In this document: positions 28,807-39,662 of the stretch, in pieces
Layout: every line of letters begins with the position of its first letter
How positions within the stretch are numbered: position 1 is the stretch's first letter
Assembly: GCA_029204225.1 (NCBI GenBank)
Contig: CM055095.1
Span: forward strand, 75,531,672 to 75,595,671
Direction: 5' to 3'
From: Diphasiastrum complanatum
Lineage: Eukaryota > Streptophyta > Lycopodiopsida > Lycopodiales > Lycopodiaceae
Length of the DNA: 64,000 nucleotides
Made by a program: the position numbers and the translations under genes
Notes under the pieces: model-generated
What the model saw: the letters and a program-made list of their open reading frames with translations, nothing else
Database searches by the model: none
Told to the model about the DNA's origin: nothing

Positions 28807-30088
28807 ATGTCTCGTGACTGTGCTGAATCTTCTAACCCAACTCCTCCACGAATGGAACGAAGAATTCCACGTATCGATGCACCAAAGTATGATGGCGAAT
28901 CAGACCCAGTTTGATTTCTCCAAGACTTTGATAATGCATGCCGTTTTTATGGAGATACCTCTGAAACTGAAAAGCTTCGCCTATTTTCCATGGTACTCTA
29001 TGACACCGCCAAGGAGTGGTACTTGAATCTCGAAACTCCTGATCTTGCTTCTTGGACCACCCTCAAGGACGCTCTCATCAAGCGTTTCAAACCATCCAAA
29101 CTAACTCAGAGCCCATTCATTCAAATTACTCATATCAAGATGCGTCGCGAAGAGTCTGTTCGAAACTACATTGAGCATTTTAAATGTCTCAAAGTAGAAT
29201 GTGTTGATGAAAATATCACTGAACGCATGGCCATAAAACTATTTTAAGTTGGATTGCCTAAAAACATCTACCGTGAACTCAAACCAGTTGATCTTTATGA
29301 TCAACTTAAAGATGTGATGACCGAGGAAGGTTTCGATGATGACTTTGACCATCGTGAAAAAAAATCTAAGAATCCGGATCGTTCTAAGTCTGATAATATT
29401 GCTCACTCTTCTGAAATTCTACATCAAATGGAAACCTGACAAAAAGCTCAACAATCACATATAATAACTGCCGATTTCCAAACCGCCATGAAACAAATTG
29501 CTGAGAAATCCTTTCCAGCAAGAGAAAATGTCTAGTGTCCAATCTGCTCATAGCATCACACTACCAATGAATGCCCTCAACTACGAAATCATTTCCCAGC
29601 AGCCACCAGACCCACCGTTTATCGAGCTTACCGCCCCTACCCGCCACAACAACCTGTGCCACGACCAGGGGATTACCAACCACGACCATCTGCACCAAAT
29701 CAATATCCATCCCCACGTCAACAGTTTGTTGTTAACCAACCTGCCCCACAAAATGTTTTGCATTATCTTGATCCGAATACCATCGATCCGGCCACCTACT
29801 ATGTGGAAGACAATACTCTACTAAAATGGTTGTTTATTATACCTATGATTCTAATGCTCAACCAATGGATCCCAATGCCCAAGCTTATAATCCAAACCAA
29901 GCTGTCTTTGCCGCACACCAACTACCCGCAATACGAGGATGCTTTATCTGTGCAGGTAAACATCCTAGTATTCGTTGCCCAGATAAACTTCGTTTCTCTC
30001 CAGCTTGTGAAAATTGTGGTATTGAACATCACGTAAAGGACTGCCCATCCCGATCCAAACCTGCTGCTCCAGTCTGTTCAGTCAAGTA
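28807..30088 (+). pseudogene. Ty3/gypsy gag with double zinc knuckle, several stops
   Basis: Begins MSRDCAESSNPTPPRMERRI at 28807. A TGA at about 28912 replaces Trp before FLQDFDNACRFYGD. The gag core is clear: FSMVLYDTAKEWYLNLET, LIKRFKPSKLTQ, MRREESVRNYIEHFK, and a further stop at 29245. After a disordered Pro/Gln-rich stretch come CFICAGKHPSIRC and CENCGIEHHVKDC, an unusual paired arrangement of metal-binding boxes. About 850 bases of leader separate it from the PBS. At 30088 the gag stops and a different gypsy element's pol begins. Confidence 0.82.
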
Positions 30089-30415
30089 GAAACTTTACCA
30101 GATGCTTTGAGTCATTTACCAGTTATTAATCAGTTATGCTTTACTGTTATAGAACCAAAGTTGTTCTAGTTTCTCCAAGGACTATATGAGTCCGATTCCT
30201 TTTTTGGAAGGCATTGGCAACAAGTACTTTCTGGGGTAGATTCAAGTATGCAAGATTCCTCGACTCAAGAAAACATTGAAATGGATTTTGCTATTCGAAA
30301 CATGGTTTTGTTTCGTAAAGGCAAGGTGTGTATACTGGAGAATGACACAGTAAGAGCCCAAATCTTGCATTGCCCTAGGCCTCTCTCTTTCTCATTGGTT
30401 GTGCATGGAACTCCA
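30089..30415 (+). pseudogene. Gypsy (chromovirus-like) RNase H-integrase junction fragment
   Basis: Translates as ETLPDALSHLPVINQLCF, then one TAG stop, then FLQGLYESDSFFGRHWQQVL and [20 protein letters not shown]. This fits the end of RNase H (ADALSR block) and the region just before the integrase zinc finger ([11 protein letters not shown] block) in chromoviruses; the same blocks occur at 42585 and 42800 in the other gypsy copy. It is cut off after QILH, before the H-H-C-C finger. Confidence 0.66.
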
Positions 30416-30465
30416 TAATGTATTGGAAGGTGCCATTTGCCATCTATATGAGGGGAGGAGGGCGC

Positions 30466-30470
<5 letters not shown>

Positions 30471-30522
<52 letters not shown>
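30471..30522 (+). repeat. (GA)26 microsatellite
   Basis: Pure GA run of 52 bases shortly after the truncated gypsy fragment. Confidence 0.98.
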
Positions 30523-30525
<3 letters not shown>

Positions 30526-32013
30526 TTTATTTGCTATGTTTATGCTCTAGTGTGGCTACTAGTGTATAGAATATTTTCTTGTGTGTAGTATCTTGCTTAT
30601 GGTATGGGACATAAGTAGGGTTTGGATCCTGAGTATGCTGTGGTTTCTGGTGGTATGCTAGTGATTAGTTATTGGTTAGCAAGGGTGTGCTAAATTAGGC
30701 AAGTTGCAGGATTCATGTGCTAGCTAGCTATGGTTGGGTGGTCAATACTTGAGGCCACTTGTTATCTACCTTTGTGATTAATATTAGGGACATAGGTGGA
30801 GGAGAGATCCATGGAGGCTTGAAGATCCTTACTTGTAGGTGGAGGCATCCTAGCTTGGAGTTGGGGAGCATTTTGAAGCTTGCAGATTACTTGGAGGACC
30901 TTTGGAGGCACTACCTTTGGATTAGGAGAACTTCCTGACTTCATTTGTAAAATGACAGGTGTAAAAGGCTCTCATACTGAAGGCAATGGTTAGATGAAGT
31001 GGGCTGCCACTAAAAAATCACTTCTTGAAGAGGCACGAAGATGCATTGATGGCTTTAGAAAATGCATTGGGGATCTGCCATAACTATCTGCTCAGTCACT
31101 GCCCTAGAAAACACATTGCAGAGGGTTGCTACAAAACCATTCGCATGTGAGAAATGGCTCTCGTTGACTGTAAATCCGTTTGTTTGATGGTGTGCTGACT
31201 CAAAACTGCATTCGTTGATCAAAACCATCTGCATACTGCCTCTGGTGATGCATTGAGGTCTGCCCTACCAAAACACATATGGATAGGCATGAAACTATCA
31301 TGAAATCTCCAAAAACAGCCGCTATGCTTCTTTGTGTTTAGAGCTGGTTAGATAACCGCTGGCCTAAATGCATGGAAGAAGAAAAAACAGCAGCCATCTA
31401 TCGTCTACCTGGCTACAAACCATATGCATGAGAGAAAAGGAGAATGCTGCCATAATTTTTTACCACCAAACCAAAATGTGTGCTTGATTCTCAGCCGTTA
31501 CCTTGCATAGATACGCCATAAAGAAGCGCTGAGATGAAGACCCAAGATAGCTAACTTTTGCCCTTCAAGAGATGTGATTATGGGCTTCAAAATGTAAATC
31601 GAGGTTAGGTGGGAGGGCGTCCATTCAGAGTCAATCCTAACTACCTTCAAGACATGCCCTTAAGTTTGTGTAAAGAGAGGACTAGAGGCTTCCAATGAGG
31701 AGAATATTGCTTTATGCCCTTTGAAAAATAGGAGATGCATTGTCTTCGAAATGACTGATAAAAGTGTGATAGTTGTTGGTAAGGAAAACTTGCCCTTAAA
31801 AAATGCAACAATGAACATTGAAATTATGACATGCCTTACAAAACATATTACTCTAAAGTTGTATGGCAGTTGCCTTCAACAGTGACTAGTGCTGTAGCTT
31901 AAGTGCAGCTATGAATATGCTATACACTGCAATACAGGAGGAAAGGCTTAAGATTGAGCAGTATAAAATTAAAAACTTTAATAAATGTCGAAGCCATGCC
32001 ACCACATCATCTA
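30523..32013. other. Unassigned sequence
   Basis: No coding region recognised. The left part has GGTATG/GTGTGCTA words; the middle (30950-31650) is richer in 'AAACCAT' and 'GCATTG' words, as in a decayed repeat. A 60-residue minus ORF at 30762-30944 has no support. Confidence 0.35.
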
Positions 32014-32458
32014 TAGTTTTGCTATTAGCGCTTACTGCTTATTAGCGAAAGCGTAATTCAGACAAAGTTTCAGCTACTCAGAGATAGCTTAGAGTACGCA
32101 ATTTCTATCCGCAATTGTCTTGTGCTCATCATCATCTGTTTCATGTTGAATCAATCTATCTTTTATTGCGTTCAGTATTATATCAGAATGTATGCATCTC
32201 TGTGATTATTTTGTAGTTGATAAATCTCATATTGCTTTTGTTTGATAATTCAATACTTTATTGTTTGGTTGCGTAATCATTGTAGTACTAATGATTTCAA
32301 AGTTAGCTACTATAAGATTGAACGTGTTTTGGTCATTATATTTTGTTCAATATTGATAGGCGTAGTCATGCATTAGGAGAGCAGGCTCCATTCCGCTGCA
32401 TTCGATAAGTCGTTCACTGCCTTTGACTTGTCATTATTGTTATCACCTCTTTCCAACA
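32014..32458 (+). repeat. Copia IV 5' LTR, left part missing
   Basis: Begins inside the LTR at the CTATTAGCGCTTACTGCTTA block, which matches 36776 in the 3' LTR. It ends TTTCCAACA, directly before the PBS. Confidence 0.85.
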
Positions 32459-32470
32459 TGGTATCAGAGC
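32459..32470 (+). other. Copia IV primer-binding site (initiator Met tRNA type)
   Basis: TGGTATCAGAGC follows the LTR end directly and is the standard plant copia PBS complementary to the 3' end of initiator tRNA-Met. Confidence 0.9.
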
Positions 32471-32706
32471 TCTAATATATAATATCAGAGCATGCCTTCA
32501 TGATATCAGAGCGATTTGTTATACCATAGCTCTAATGCTTGATATCTTTTGAAATATCAAATTGATATCATTTGATACTTTTTACAATATCATATTCTTC
32601 AATTTGTTGTATCAAATTTTAGTATCAGACAGTTGATTTCCAATTGTAGCGCAACACGATATCTCTCTCTTAACGTCATTGATACATCGACAAACTAAAG
32701 TTCTAG

Positions 32707-33835
32707 ATGGATACTCAAAGTAAAGCCAGTCTTATCGCAAACAAGCTGAATGGATCAAATTACTACTTGTGAAAATATAAGATGAGTTGTGGAATGTTGT
32801 CATAGGTACAGAATAGAAGCGTGAAGATGACACATCCGACTCAAAATGGAAGTAAAATTGTGGTAAAGCTTTCGCGCTTATTATTTTCAATATATTAGAC
32901 ACTCAGATTGGCCATATAGCTGAAGCTCAAACTTTGAAAGAAGTATGGGACATTTTGAGCTCGCTATATGATGTGAGAGACGTAACTTCTAAGTTACATC
33001 TACGAAGAAAATTCTCCACTCTCAAGATGTCGAATGGTGATTCACTTCAGAATCATGTTAACCAATCTAAAAATCTCTTGTTGTTAACAAATGGCCATTG
33101 TCGGATAAGTCATAAACGATCAAGACGCAATCATGACATTGCTTGCAAGCTTGCCCTCTACATATGTGAACTGGGTGATAATCATATCGACACATTCGGA
33201 TTTAACTCTTACTAGATTTGTCACTATGTTACTGCAGGAAGATAATCAAAGAAGTCAAGACGCTTCGTCGACTTCATCATCTCATGCTCTATATGTCAAC
33301 AAAGGCTCAAAACAATAGATGCAAAAAAGCTCTAAGCAGTCCGCATCAAATCAGAAACTGACTCAAACTCAAGAATAATTATCAAATCCATAGTCGAAGA
33401 AGAAGATGTTCTGTAAGTATTGCAAGCGCACTAATCATGAGATCCAGGATTGCAAGGTTCTCAAAGCAAAAAATGCTAGTAAGCAACCAGATCAACAGGC
33501 GAATGTAGTCACAACACCTCCCGACATTGACATGGATGAAGGAGCATTTATGGTCAAAGATCGAAAAGCACTATTGGATAATTATTGGTTTATGGATTTT
33601 GGAGCTACTCAACATATGACCAATCACCATGAACATTTTCACTCCTATACGTCTTATAATAAAAAAATTATGTTCATCTTAATGTTTTGTATGTATGTAA
33701 ACTCTTTGTCGATAGGACAAAGTAAGGTCCTTGCACTCGGCAAGAGGCATGGATACTTATATAGATTGGCACATTGTTATTCTGATACTAGTCAAGCCTT
33801 GAAAACCTCTCTTCTTGTCAATAAAGCATTACTAT
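32707..33835 (+). pseudogene. Copia IV gag and protease, decayed
   Basis: Gag starts at 32707 (MDTQSKASLIANKLNGSNYY); the next Trp codon is TGA. Several stops and frame changes follow (LPSTYVNW and LTRFVTMLLQEDNQR are readable). The zinc knuckle at 33412 is CKYCKRTNHEIQDC with all four ligands. In the protease the active site reads MDFGATQHMT: Ser of the usual DSGA is Phe. Inactive. Confidence 0.85.
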
Positions 33836-34840
33836 GACATCATCAATTAGGACACTTGAATTATACATCTATTTCATACATGTCTTAAAATCCCTAGCAC
33901 TTGATTTCAACTATCCATCCGACAAAGTCGACCTCCCTGTCTATCATAGCTGCATCCTTGGAAAGCAGACTAGGATTCCCTTTAGATCAAGTCATAGGGA
34001 TGCAACAAAATATTTGTTAGACGTTGTTCATTTAGATATATGTGATCCAATACAAACTTTGTCGTTGCTTGATGCACATTATTTTATTACCTTCATTGAC
34101 GAATATTCGAGAAGAACAGCTGTTTATTTCATTAAGCAGAAATTACAAACTTTCAATAACTTTCGACAATTCAAAGAGCATGCAGAAAATCAAATTGGTA
34201 GAAGAATTAAAGCACTAAGTCCGACAACGGGGGAGAATACATTGAGAGAAAGAACAGAACCTTAGTCGAATCGACAAAGAGCATGTTATCACATGCAACA
34301 CTTCCGAAGTCCTTATGGGCTGAAGCAATTTCAACTGCAGTTCATATTCAGAACAAATGTCTTACTAAAGGTCTCTCAAATAAAACACCATACGAAGTTT
34401 GGACAGGCTCCAAACCTTCTTTATCGAACTTAGAGTTTTTGGATGTATCGCTTGTGCACAAATTCTAGATGATTTCAGGAAGAAGCTCAACTTCTAGAGT
34501 ATCAAATCGATTTTCATCAGCTACACTACTTCAAATCAAACTTATAAGTTGTATGATCTTGTTGAGTCCAAGATATTCACCAGTCGCGGGATGTCATCTA
34601 AAATCAGTTTATTGACCTCAAAGGTAAGGGCAAAGCTCATATAACCGAACTATCATACTCTCCCGAAATATTGAACTCTTTAGTTCCAAAGTCAACTATT
34701 CCTTTTGAAGGTTCAAGCTTGTCTGCTCTCGACAACAACAACGAATCCGAAGATGATGGTGCTATAGTTCAAGTACATCGACGAGTCTACAACTTACCTT
34801 GTTCAAGAGCCGACGACTGTTGAACAGGCACCCTATTCTG
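33836..34840 (+). pseudogene. Copia IV integrase with deletion between catalytic Asp and Glu
   Basis: GAG-preINT (HQLGHLNYTS, CILGKQTRIPFRSSH) leads to the core with Asp in VHLDIC and AHYFITFIDEYSRR. At about 34225 the second catalytic Asp segment (SDNGGEY in a shifted frame) is followed directly by ERKNRTL, so the roughly 30 residues that normally separate them are gone. The conserved TPYEVWTGSKPS follows at 34387, then decayed sequence to the RT. Confidence 0.83.
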
Positions 34841-34849
34841 ATCTCTCAA

Positions 34850-35709
34850 AAGGAGCTATGGATAAAGAGTATTAATCTCTTATGAAGAACCAGACATGGA
34901 CTATTGTCGAATTACTTGCCAGCAGAAATGTAGTTGATTGCAAATGGTTGTTCAAAATCAAATACAAGCTAGATGGAAGTATCAATCGAAGAAAGGCTTG
35001 ACTTGTCACCAGAGGATTCTCTCAGGTACACAACGTCGACTATACTGAGACCTTCATTCCAGTAGTTAAATATTCTTCTATTCGACTTCTATTGTCATTT
35101 GCTGCTGCAGTAGATTTGGAAATACATCAAATGGATGTACAAACAACATATCTTAATGGAGTTATCGAAGAAAACATTTTCATGGTGCAACCTGAAGGTT
35201 ACAAAATCGAAGATAAACTCAATCATGTGTGTAAACTCCATAAAGTAGTTTATGACTTGAAGCAATCTGCTCGAGCATGGTTCCAAAAGATCAATACTTT
35301 TCTTATTGATCATGATCACACACCAAACTCTTCATATTTGAATGTCTACTTCAAGTTAGTGCGACATTCCTTTATTATTATCACTTTGTATGTGGACGAC
35401 ACATTGCTTTTCAACAACAGTATCGATTTGATAAAAGAAGATAAGACAATGCTATCTTTTGAATTCAACATGACCGATCTGGGCGAAGCTCATTACTGTC
35501 TAGGTATTCAAATCCAAAGAGACAGAAAACAGAAGTTAATTTATACTATTCAGCAAAGATACATTCACAATGTATTAATCAGATATAATCTGATGAATTA
35601 CAAATTAGCTCTCTCACCAATGGATCCCCATGTCTCAAGATGTCGAGAGACTAGTGTCCCCGAACAATCAAAGAGAAGGTGTAGATGCATGAGTATCCTT
35701 ATCATTTGA
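34850..35709 (+). pseudogene. Copia IV reverse transcriptase with intact YVDD
   Basis: The first part (KGAMDKEY-SLMKNQTWTI, CKWLFKIKYK) has a TAA/TGA change. From 35092 a 205-residue open frame gives EIHQMDVQTTYLNGVIEENI, the LYVDDTLLF active site at about 35390, and MTDLGEAHYCLGIQIQRD. The frame is lost near 35640 just before the RNase H link. Catalytic motifs are present, but the polyprotein is broken on both sides. Confidence 0.87.
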
Positions 35710-35712
35710 TAA

Positions 35713-36383
35713 TTGGATCTCTACGCGATGATCTGTACTAGACCAGACATAGCTTTTGAAGTCAATTTCTCAAGTCAGTATATGACCAATCTTGGTATAA
35801 CACATTGGAAGGCTCTTATCAGAGTCATCAGATATCTTCGAGCTACTATGGACTTTTGCATTTGTTATGGAGGATTCGACAATGACAAACTCAATTTTCT
35901 CAGTAGTTATTCAGATGCAAGTTGGGCAGGAGATGTAGACACTCATAAAGCCACTTCCGGATTTACATTCTTCCTCAACAATGGTCCTATTTCTTGGAAC
36001 AATCGCAAGAGAACTTTTGTAGCTCTATCTTCCACTGAATTAGAGTATATCGCAGCCTCTAAGGCTACAAAGAAAGCAATATGGTTGAAAAACTTACTTT
36101 CAAATATCAGTCTGAATCAATATGCTCCAACAATTTATTTTGTGATAATCAAAGTGCCATTGCTTTCTCAGCCAACCCTAGATTTCATTCTAGGAGTAAG
36201 CACATTGAAATTAAGTATCATTATGTCAGAAGCAAAGTTCTCAACAAAGAGATTGACTTACACTACTATCGAACGCAAGATATGACAACAGATATTTTTG
36301 CTAAAGCATTAAGCTTGGGTGCACACAAGAAATTTTGTGCAAGACTAAGTTTCAAGGTCAAAGCATTCATGGATTCAGATTAA
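35713..36383 (+). pseudogene. Copia IV RNase H
   Basis: CTRPDIAFEVNFSSQYM, LRATMDFCICYGG, SYSDASWAGDVDTHKATSG and ALSSTELEYIAASKATK lie in one frame to about 36100, then a frameshift into CDNQSAIAFSANPRFHSRSK and KYHYVRSKVLNKEIDLHYYR to a TAA at 36383. The RNase H Asp, Glu and Asp positions (SDAS, ELEY, CDNQ) are all recognisable. Confidence 0.88.
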
Positions 36384-36390
36384 GGAAGAG

Positions 36391-37139
36391 TGTTGGATTA
36401 TTCTCCTAATTATCGACTAATCTATCTTTTAATCTTCATCCACTTATTATCCAATTCTGCAGTCTTATGCATGTTTCTACACAGTCTGCAGAAATACTCG
36501 GGAATCACTTGTAAATTTCCAAGAAGTACTAACTGGATGGATGCCAGCTCATAATGGCCAACTGGCCATTAAGATCTACGACCTAATTAGCTGCTCTAAT
36601 GGACGAGCCGCATTTTGTTTAGTATAAATAGTTGATCATACTTCTATTATTTTCAATGCATTTTAGAATGCTTTTCAAAGTATTCATAGAGTATTGTAGC
36701 AGCTCTCTCAAGCTTCCAAGCTTGAACACTCTTGAGCATTCTAGCTTAGTTCTTTAGAGTTCATTTAGAGTTTTTCTATTAGCACTTACTGCTTATCAAC
36801 AGAAACGTAATTTAGACAAAGTTTCAGTTACACAGAGATAGCTTAGAGTACGTCGTTTCTATCTGCAATTGTCTTGTGCTCATCATCATCTGTTTCATGC
36901 TGAATCAATCTATTCTTTATTGCATTCAAAATTATATCAAAATGTATGCATCTTTGTGATTGTTTTGTAGCTGATAAATCTCATATTGCTTTTCTCTAAT
37001 AATTCAATACTTTATTGTTTGGCTGCATAATCATTGTAGTACTGATGATTTCAAAGTTAGTTACTATAAGATTGAACATGTTTCTGTCATTATGTTTTGT
37101 CCAATATTGATAAGCGTAGTCATGCATTAGGAAAGCAGG
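36391..37139 (+). repeat. Copia IV 3' LTR, right end missing
   Basis: The PPT TTAAGGAAGAG directly precedes TGTTGGATTATTC at 36391. A TATA box AGTATAAATAG lies at 36621. The match to the 5' LTR stops at 37139; the last roughly 75 bases including CCAACA are missing. Confidence 0.87.
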
Positions 37140-37271
37140 GTGACATTAACAAAGCAACCAAACGTGAGAGAAAAATTTGCATAAGTAATTATCGTGTTTG
37201 AAAAAATGATCTAATTTGGCCTTTCGCTAGGTTCAGCACAAGCTTTTAATGACTCTTGCAACCATATGGCG

Positions 37272-37332
37272 ATCCAAGGGTGGAGGTGAAGTGAGAGAGA
37301 CACATTATTTCACTTCACCTCCACTCTTGGAT
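37272..37332. repeat. 23-bp inverted repeat (hairpin)
   Basis: Left arm 37272-37294 (ATCCAAGGGTGG...GAAGTGA) and right arm 37310-37332 are reverse complements with one mismatch, separated by 15 bases. It could form a long stem in DNA or RNA and may be a tiny MITE remnant. Confidence 0.85.
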
Positions 37333-37992
37333 GGGCATCTGGGTACACATGACATGAAATGCCTATGCGTTTTTCTACCCCGAATCTAATTTTTGTGACA
37401 CTTTTTATTCAAACATAGCAAATCATTATTAATTTATGCATATATTTCTGAAATATTTATTGGAACAGGCAAAAATATGTTCAAGTTAATGGAAAATATG
37501 AGAATCTCTCAAAAATAGTCCATTGATACCTTTGGGTACGATACGCATTTTAATCATTTACTCGGTCAATGGTGCTGGGAATTACAAAGGTAGGCATGTC
37601 CCTCAACTTTGAGAAGTCTTAGTCTTCAAGTTCATTCAATACTTGAAGGAGGAGGCAAGGCCAAAAATGAAAATCTTTGAAAAAAAAATCAAGTCAATGT
37701 CCAATCCTACATATTCAATAACAACAACAACAACAATAAAAACTGGGCAGGGCCAGTTCAAATATCTCCTCCACCGACTGAAGTATCAAGGGGACCGGAC
37801 GAGGCGGTGGGATTTCAACTTAAAGAATCGGCAGAGGCTACCGGTTAAGCCGGCGGATAATAACATTCCAGACTGGTTGAATGTAAACCCTCGTTTCTAG
37901 GGCACACGTGGTACCAGCTCATGAATCTGAAGCAGCCTCACAAACCCTAGAAAAGGGAAGAAGACGACGACGAGGAATTTGAAGGGAAGGGT

Positions 37993-38022
37993 ATGAGGCG
38001 GTAGCAGCAGCAGCAGCAGCAG
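37993..38022 (+). promoter_or_regulatory. Minimal uORF followed by (CAG)n
   Basis: ATGAGGCGGTAG at 37993-38004 would encode Met-Arg-Arg-stop if the region is in the mRNA. It runs into about six CAG repeats to 38022. A regulatory effect is only inference. Confidence 0.35.
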
Positions 38023-38405
38023 AGGGAGGGAGGAGTTGATCGTGCTTAACGAACGATTGCGTTGATTGAAAGTCTGGCAAGTAGATCCAATCTGTTTTTG
38101 CGAGCAGGTTGATCTATTTTTCGTTTTTCTCGTGTATGAATTGATCTATTTCACAGCAAATGATTCAGTGTTTTGCTTGGAATTGATCAGCGAACGAAGC
38201 TTGTGTCTAATTCAGTGCAACTGTGGATCCTGCTATCCTTTGCAGCATCAAAGGATTGAGGATCTTGTTTCCATACAACTTATGCTTTGTGGATTTATTC
38301 TTTTGCTGGAATGGCATAATACATAAAGGGCAAGTTTCATCGATCCTTCATATCTAGCGTTTTGGCTAGCTAAATCAGCTTCTGCCACATTCTATTTGGA
38401 TCACG

Positions 38406-39587
38406 ATGTCAGTGTTTTCAGTTACTGCTCTAGACAGGCTTATTGAGCCAACTGACAAAGGCGCGCCGTCTAGACCTGCAAATGAAAAGGGTCCAGTTAG
38501 AGAGAAGAGGCCTCTCTACTCATACTCTGCCTACTCACCTGCAGCTGTAAATTCAAATCGGCCGCGCTCCCCCTCTCCCTCTTCTTTTTCCTCATCTCCT
38601 TTCATTGTCAACTTCAAAGGGAGGAGGGCTATTCGGCAGGAAGTGCAGAAGCCAACGTTGGAACATGGGGCTCAATCTGGATCAGCGCAAATACTGGACG
38701 TTGAGCGCGATTCAACAGGCAGAAAGCCAAAAGTCACACCTTCTGCAGAAAGCAGTCAAGAGGATAACGGAAAAGAGGGGGTGCACAGTCAGATGAATAA
38801 GCTTGATAGTGATGCTGTCAAAACTGAATCCGGACATATGAAAAGCCATAGCCGTTGTTCACCAGGAAATTTATCTGCAGAGAAAGATTTTTCAAAACTT
38901 GGAAAACATGAACCACTTGAGTATCCTGTGCAAGTGCCGAAATCCGATGAGGGAGCGAGTGATTCCACCGCATCTGGAGATGAATTTTTTGATGCGCCAG
39001 AATCCCCTGCATCTGGTATGTTTTGCATAACGATGATCGCAGCTTATTATTGGTTAGTGTTATTTGATGGTTTGCGCCTTGTAAAATACCTTATTCAAAA
39101 ATCTAAGTGCATCATATTCGCCTGAGGTTTAACGAGCAATCGTCTTCAAGCTAATTTTATACTTAGGAATTTTATACCTTTGGATAGTTTAAACTCCTGC
39201 ACCTTGCTTTTCTTGAAACTTATAACCGTATGCTTATTTTCTTGAACCCATGAATCTACGGTTGATGGTCGTTGGGCAGAGTCCATAAAGTTAGATATTT
39301 CATGCTCTTTATGCTTGCTTTTTCAGCATTGTCGTAAACACCGAAGTCTGCTTGCGTACTGGTGAGTGCAGTTTTTTAGAATTATTCAAGTGTATGCCTG
39401 AATTGTCCCAAGCCTGAAGCCTTATGTCGTGACATTATTAACCTCGAATAAAATTTGTAATATGCATAACTTTGAGTCTCACAGAGAGGTATCACTATAT
39501 TGCATGTAAAGAAATGTGGGTGTAGTTATATGCATGTGACCCACTTCAATGATCAAAGACACACCCTACTTCTCTTAAGCAGTCAAC

Positions 39588-39662
<75 letters not shown>

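Larger units (their letters stand above)
32014..37139 (+). mobile_element. Ty1/copia element IV with both LTRs partly preserved
   Basis: Plus-strand copia element: 5' LTR remainder, PBS, gag, protease, integrase, RT, RNase H, PPT and 3' LTR, in that order. The two LTRs overlap over about 370 bp: 32014-32386 corresponds to 36766-37139. The 5' LTR lacks its left part and the 3' LTR lacks its right about 75 bases, so together they describe an LTR of about 820 bp with TGTTGG...CCAACA ends. Confidence 0.92.
37140..38405 (+). promoter_or_regulatory. Upstream region and probable 5' UTR of the tail-anchored protein gene
   Basis: Between the truncated copia IV LTR and the ATG at 38406. It includes a strong hairpin (37272-37332), an AAACCCTAGAAAAGGG box at 37940, purine-rich UTR-like sequence and a (CAG)n run. 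No TATA box was assigned; the transcription start is unknown and a UTR intron is possible. Confidence 0.45.
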
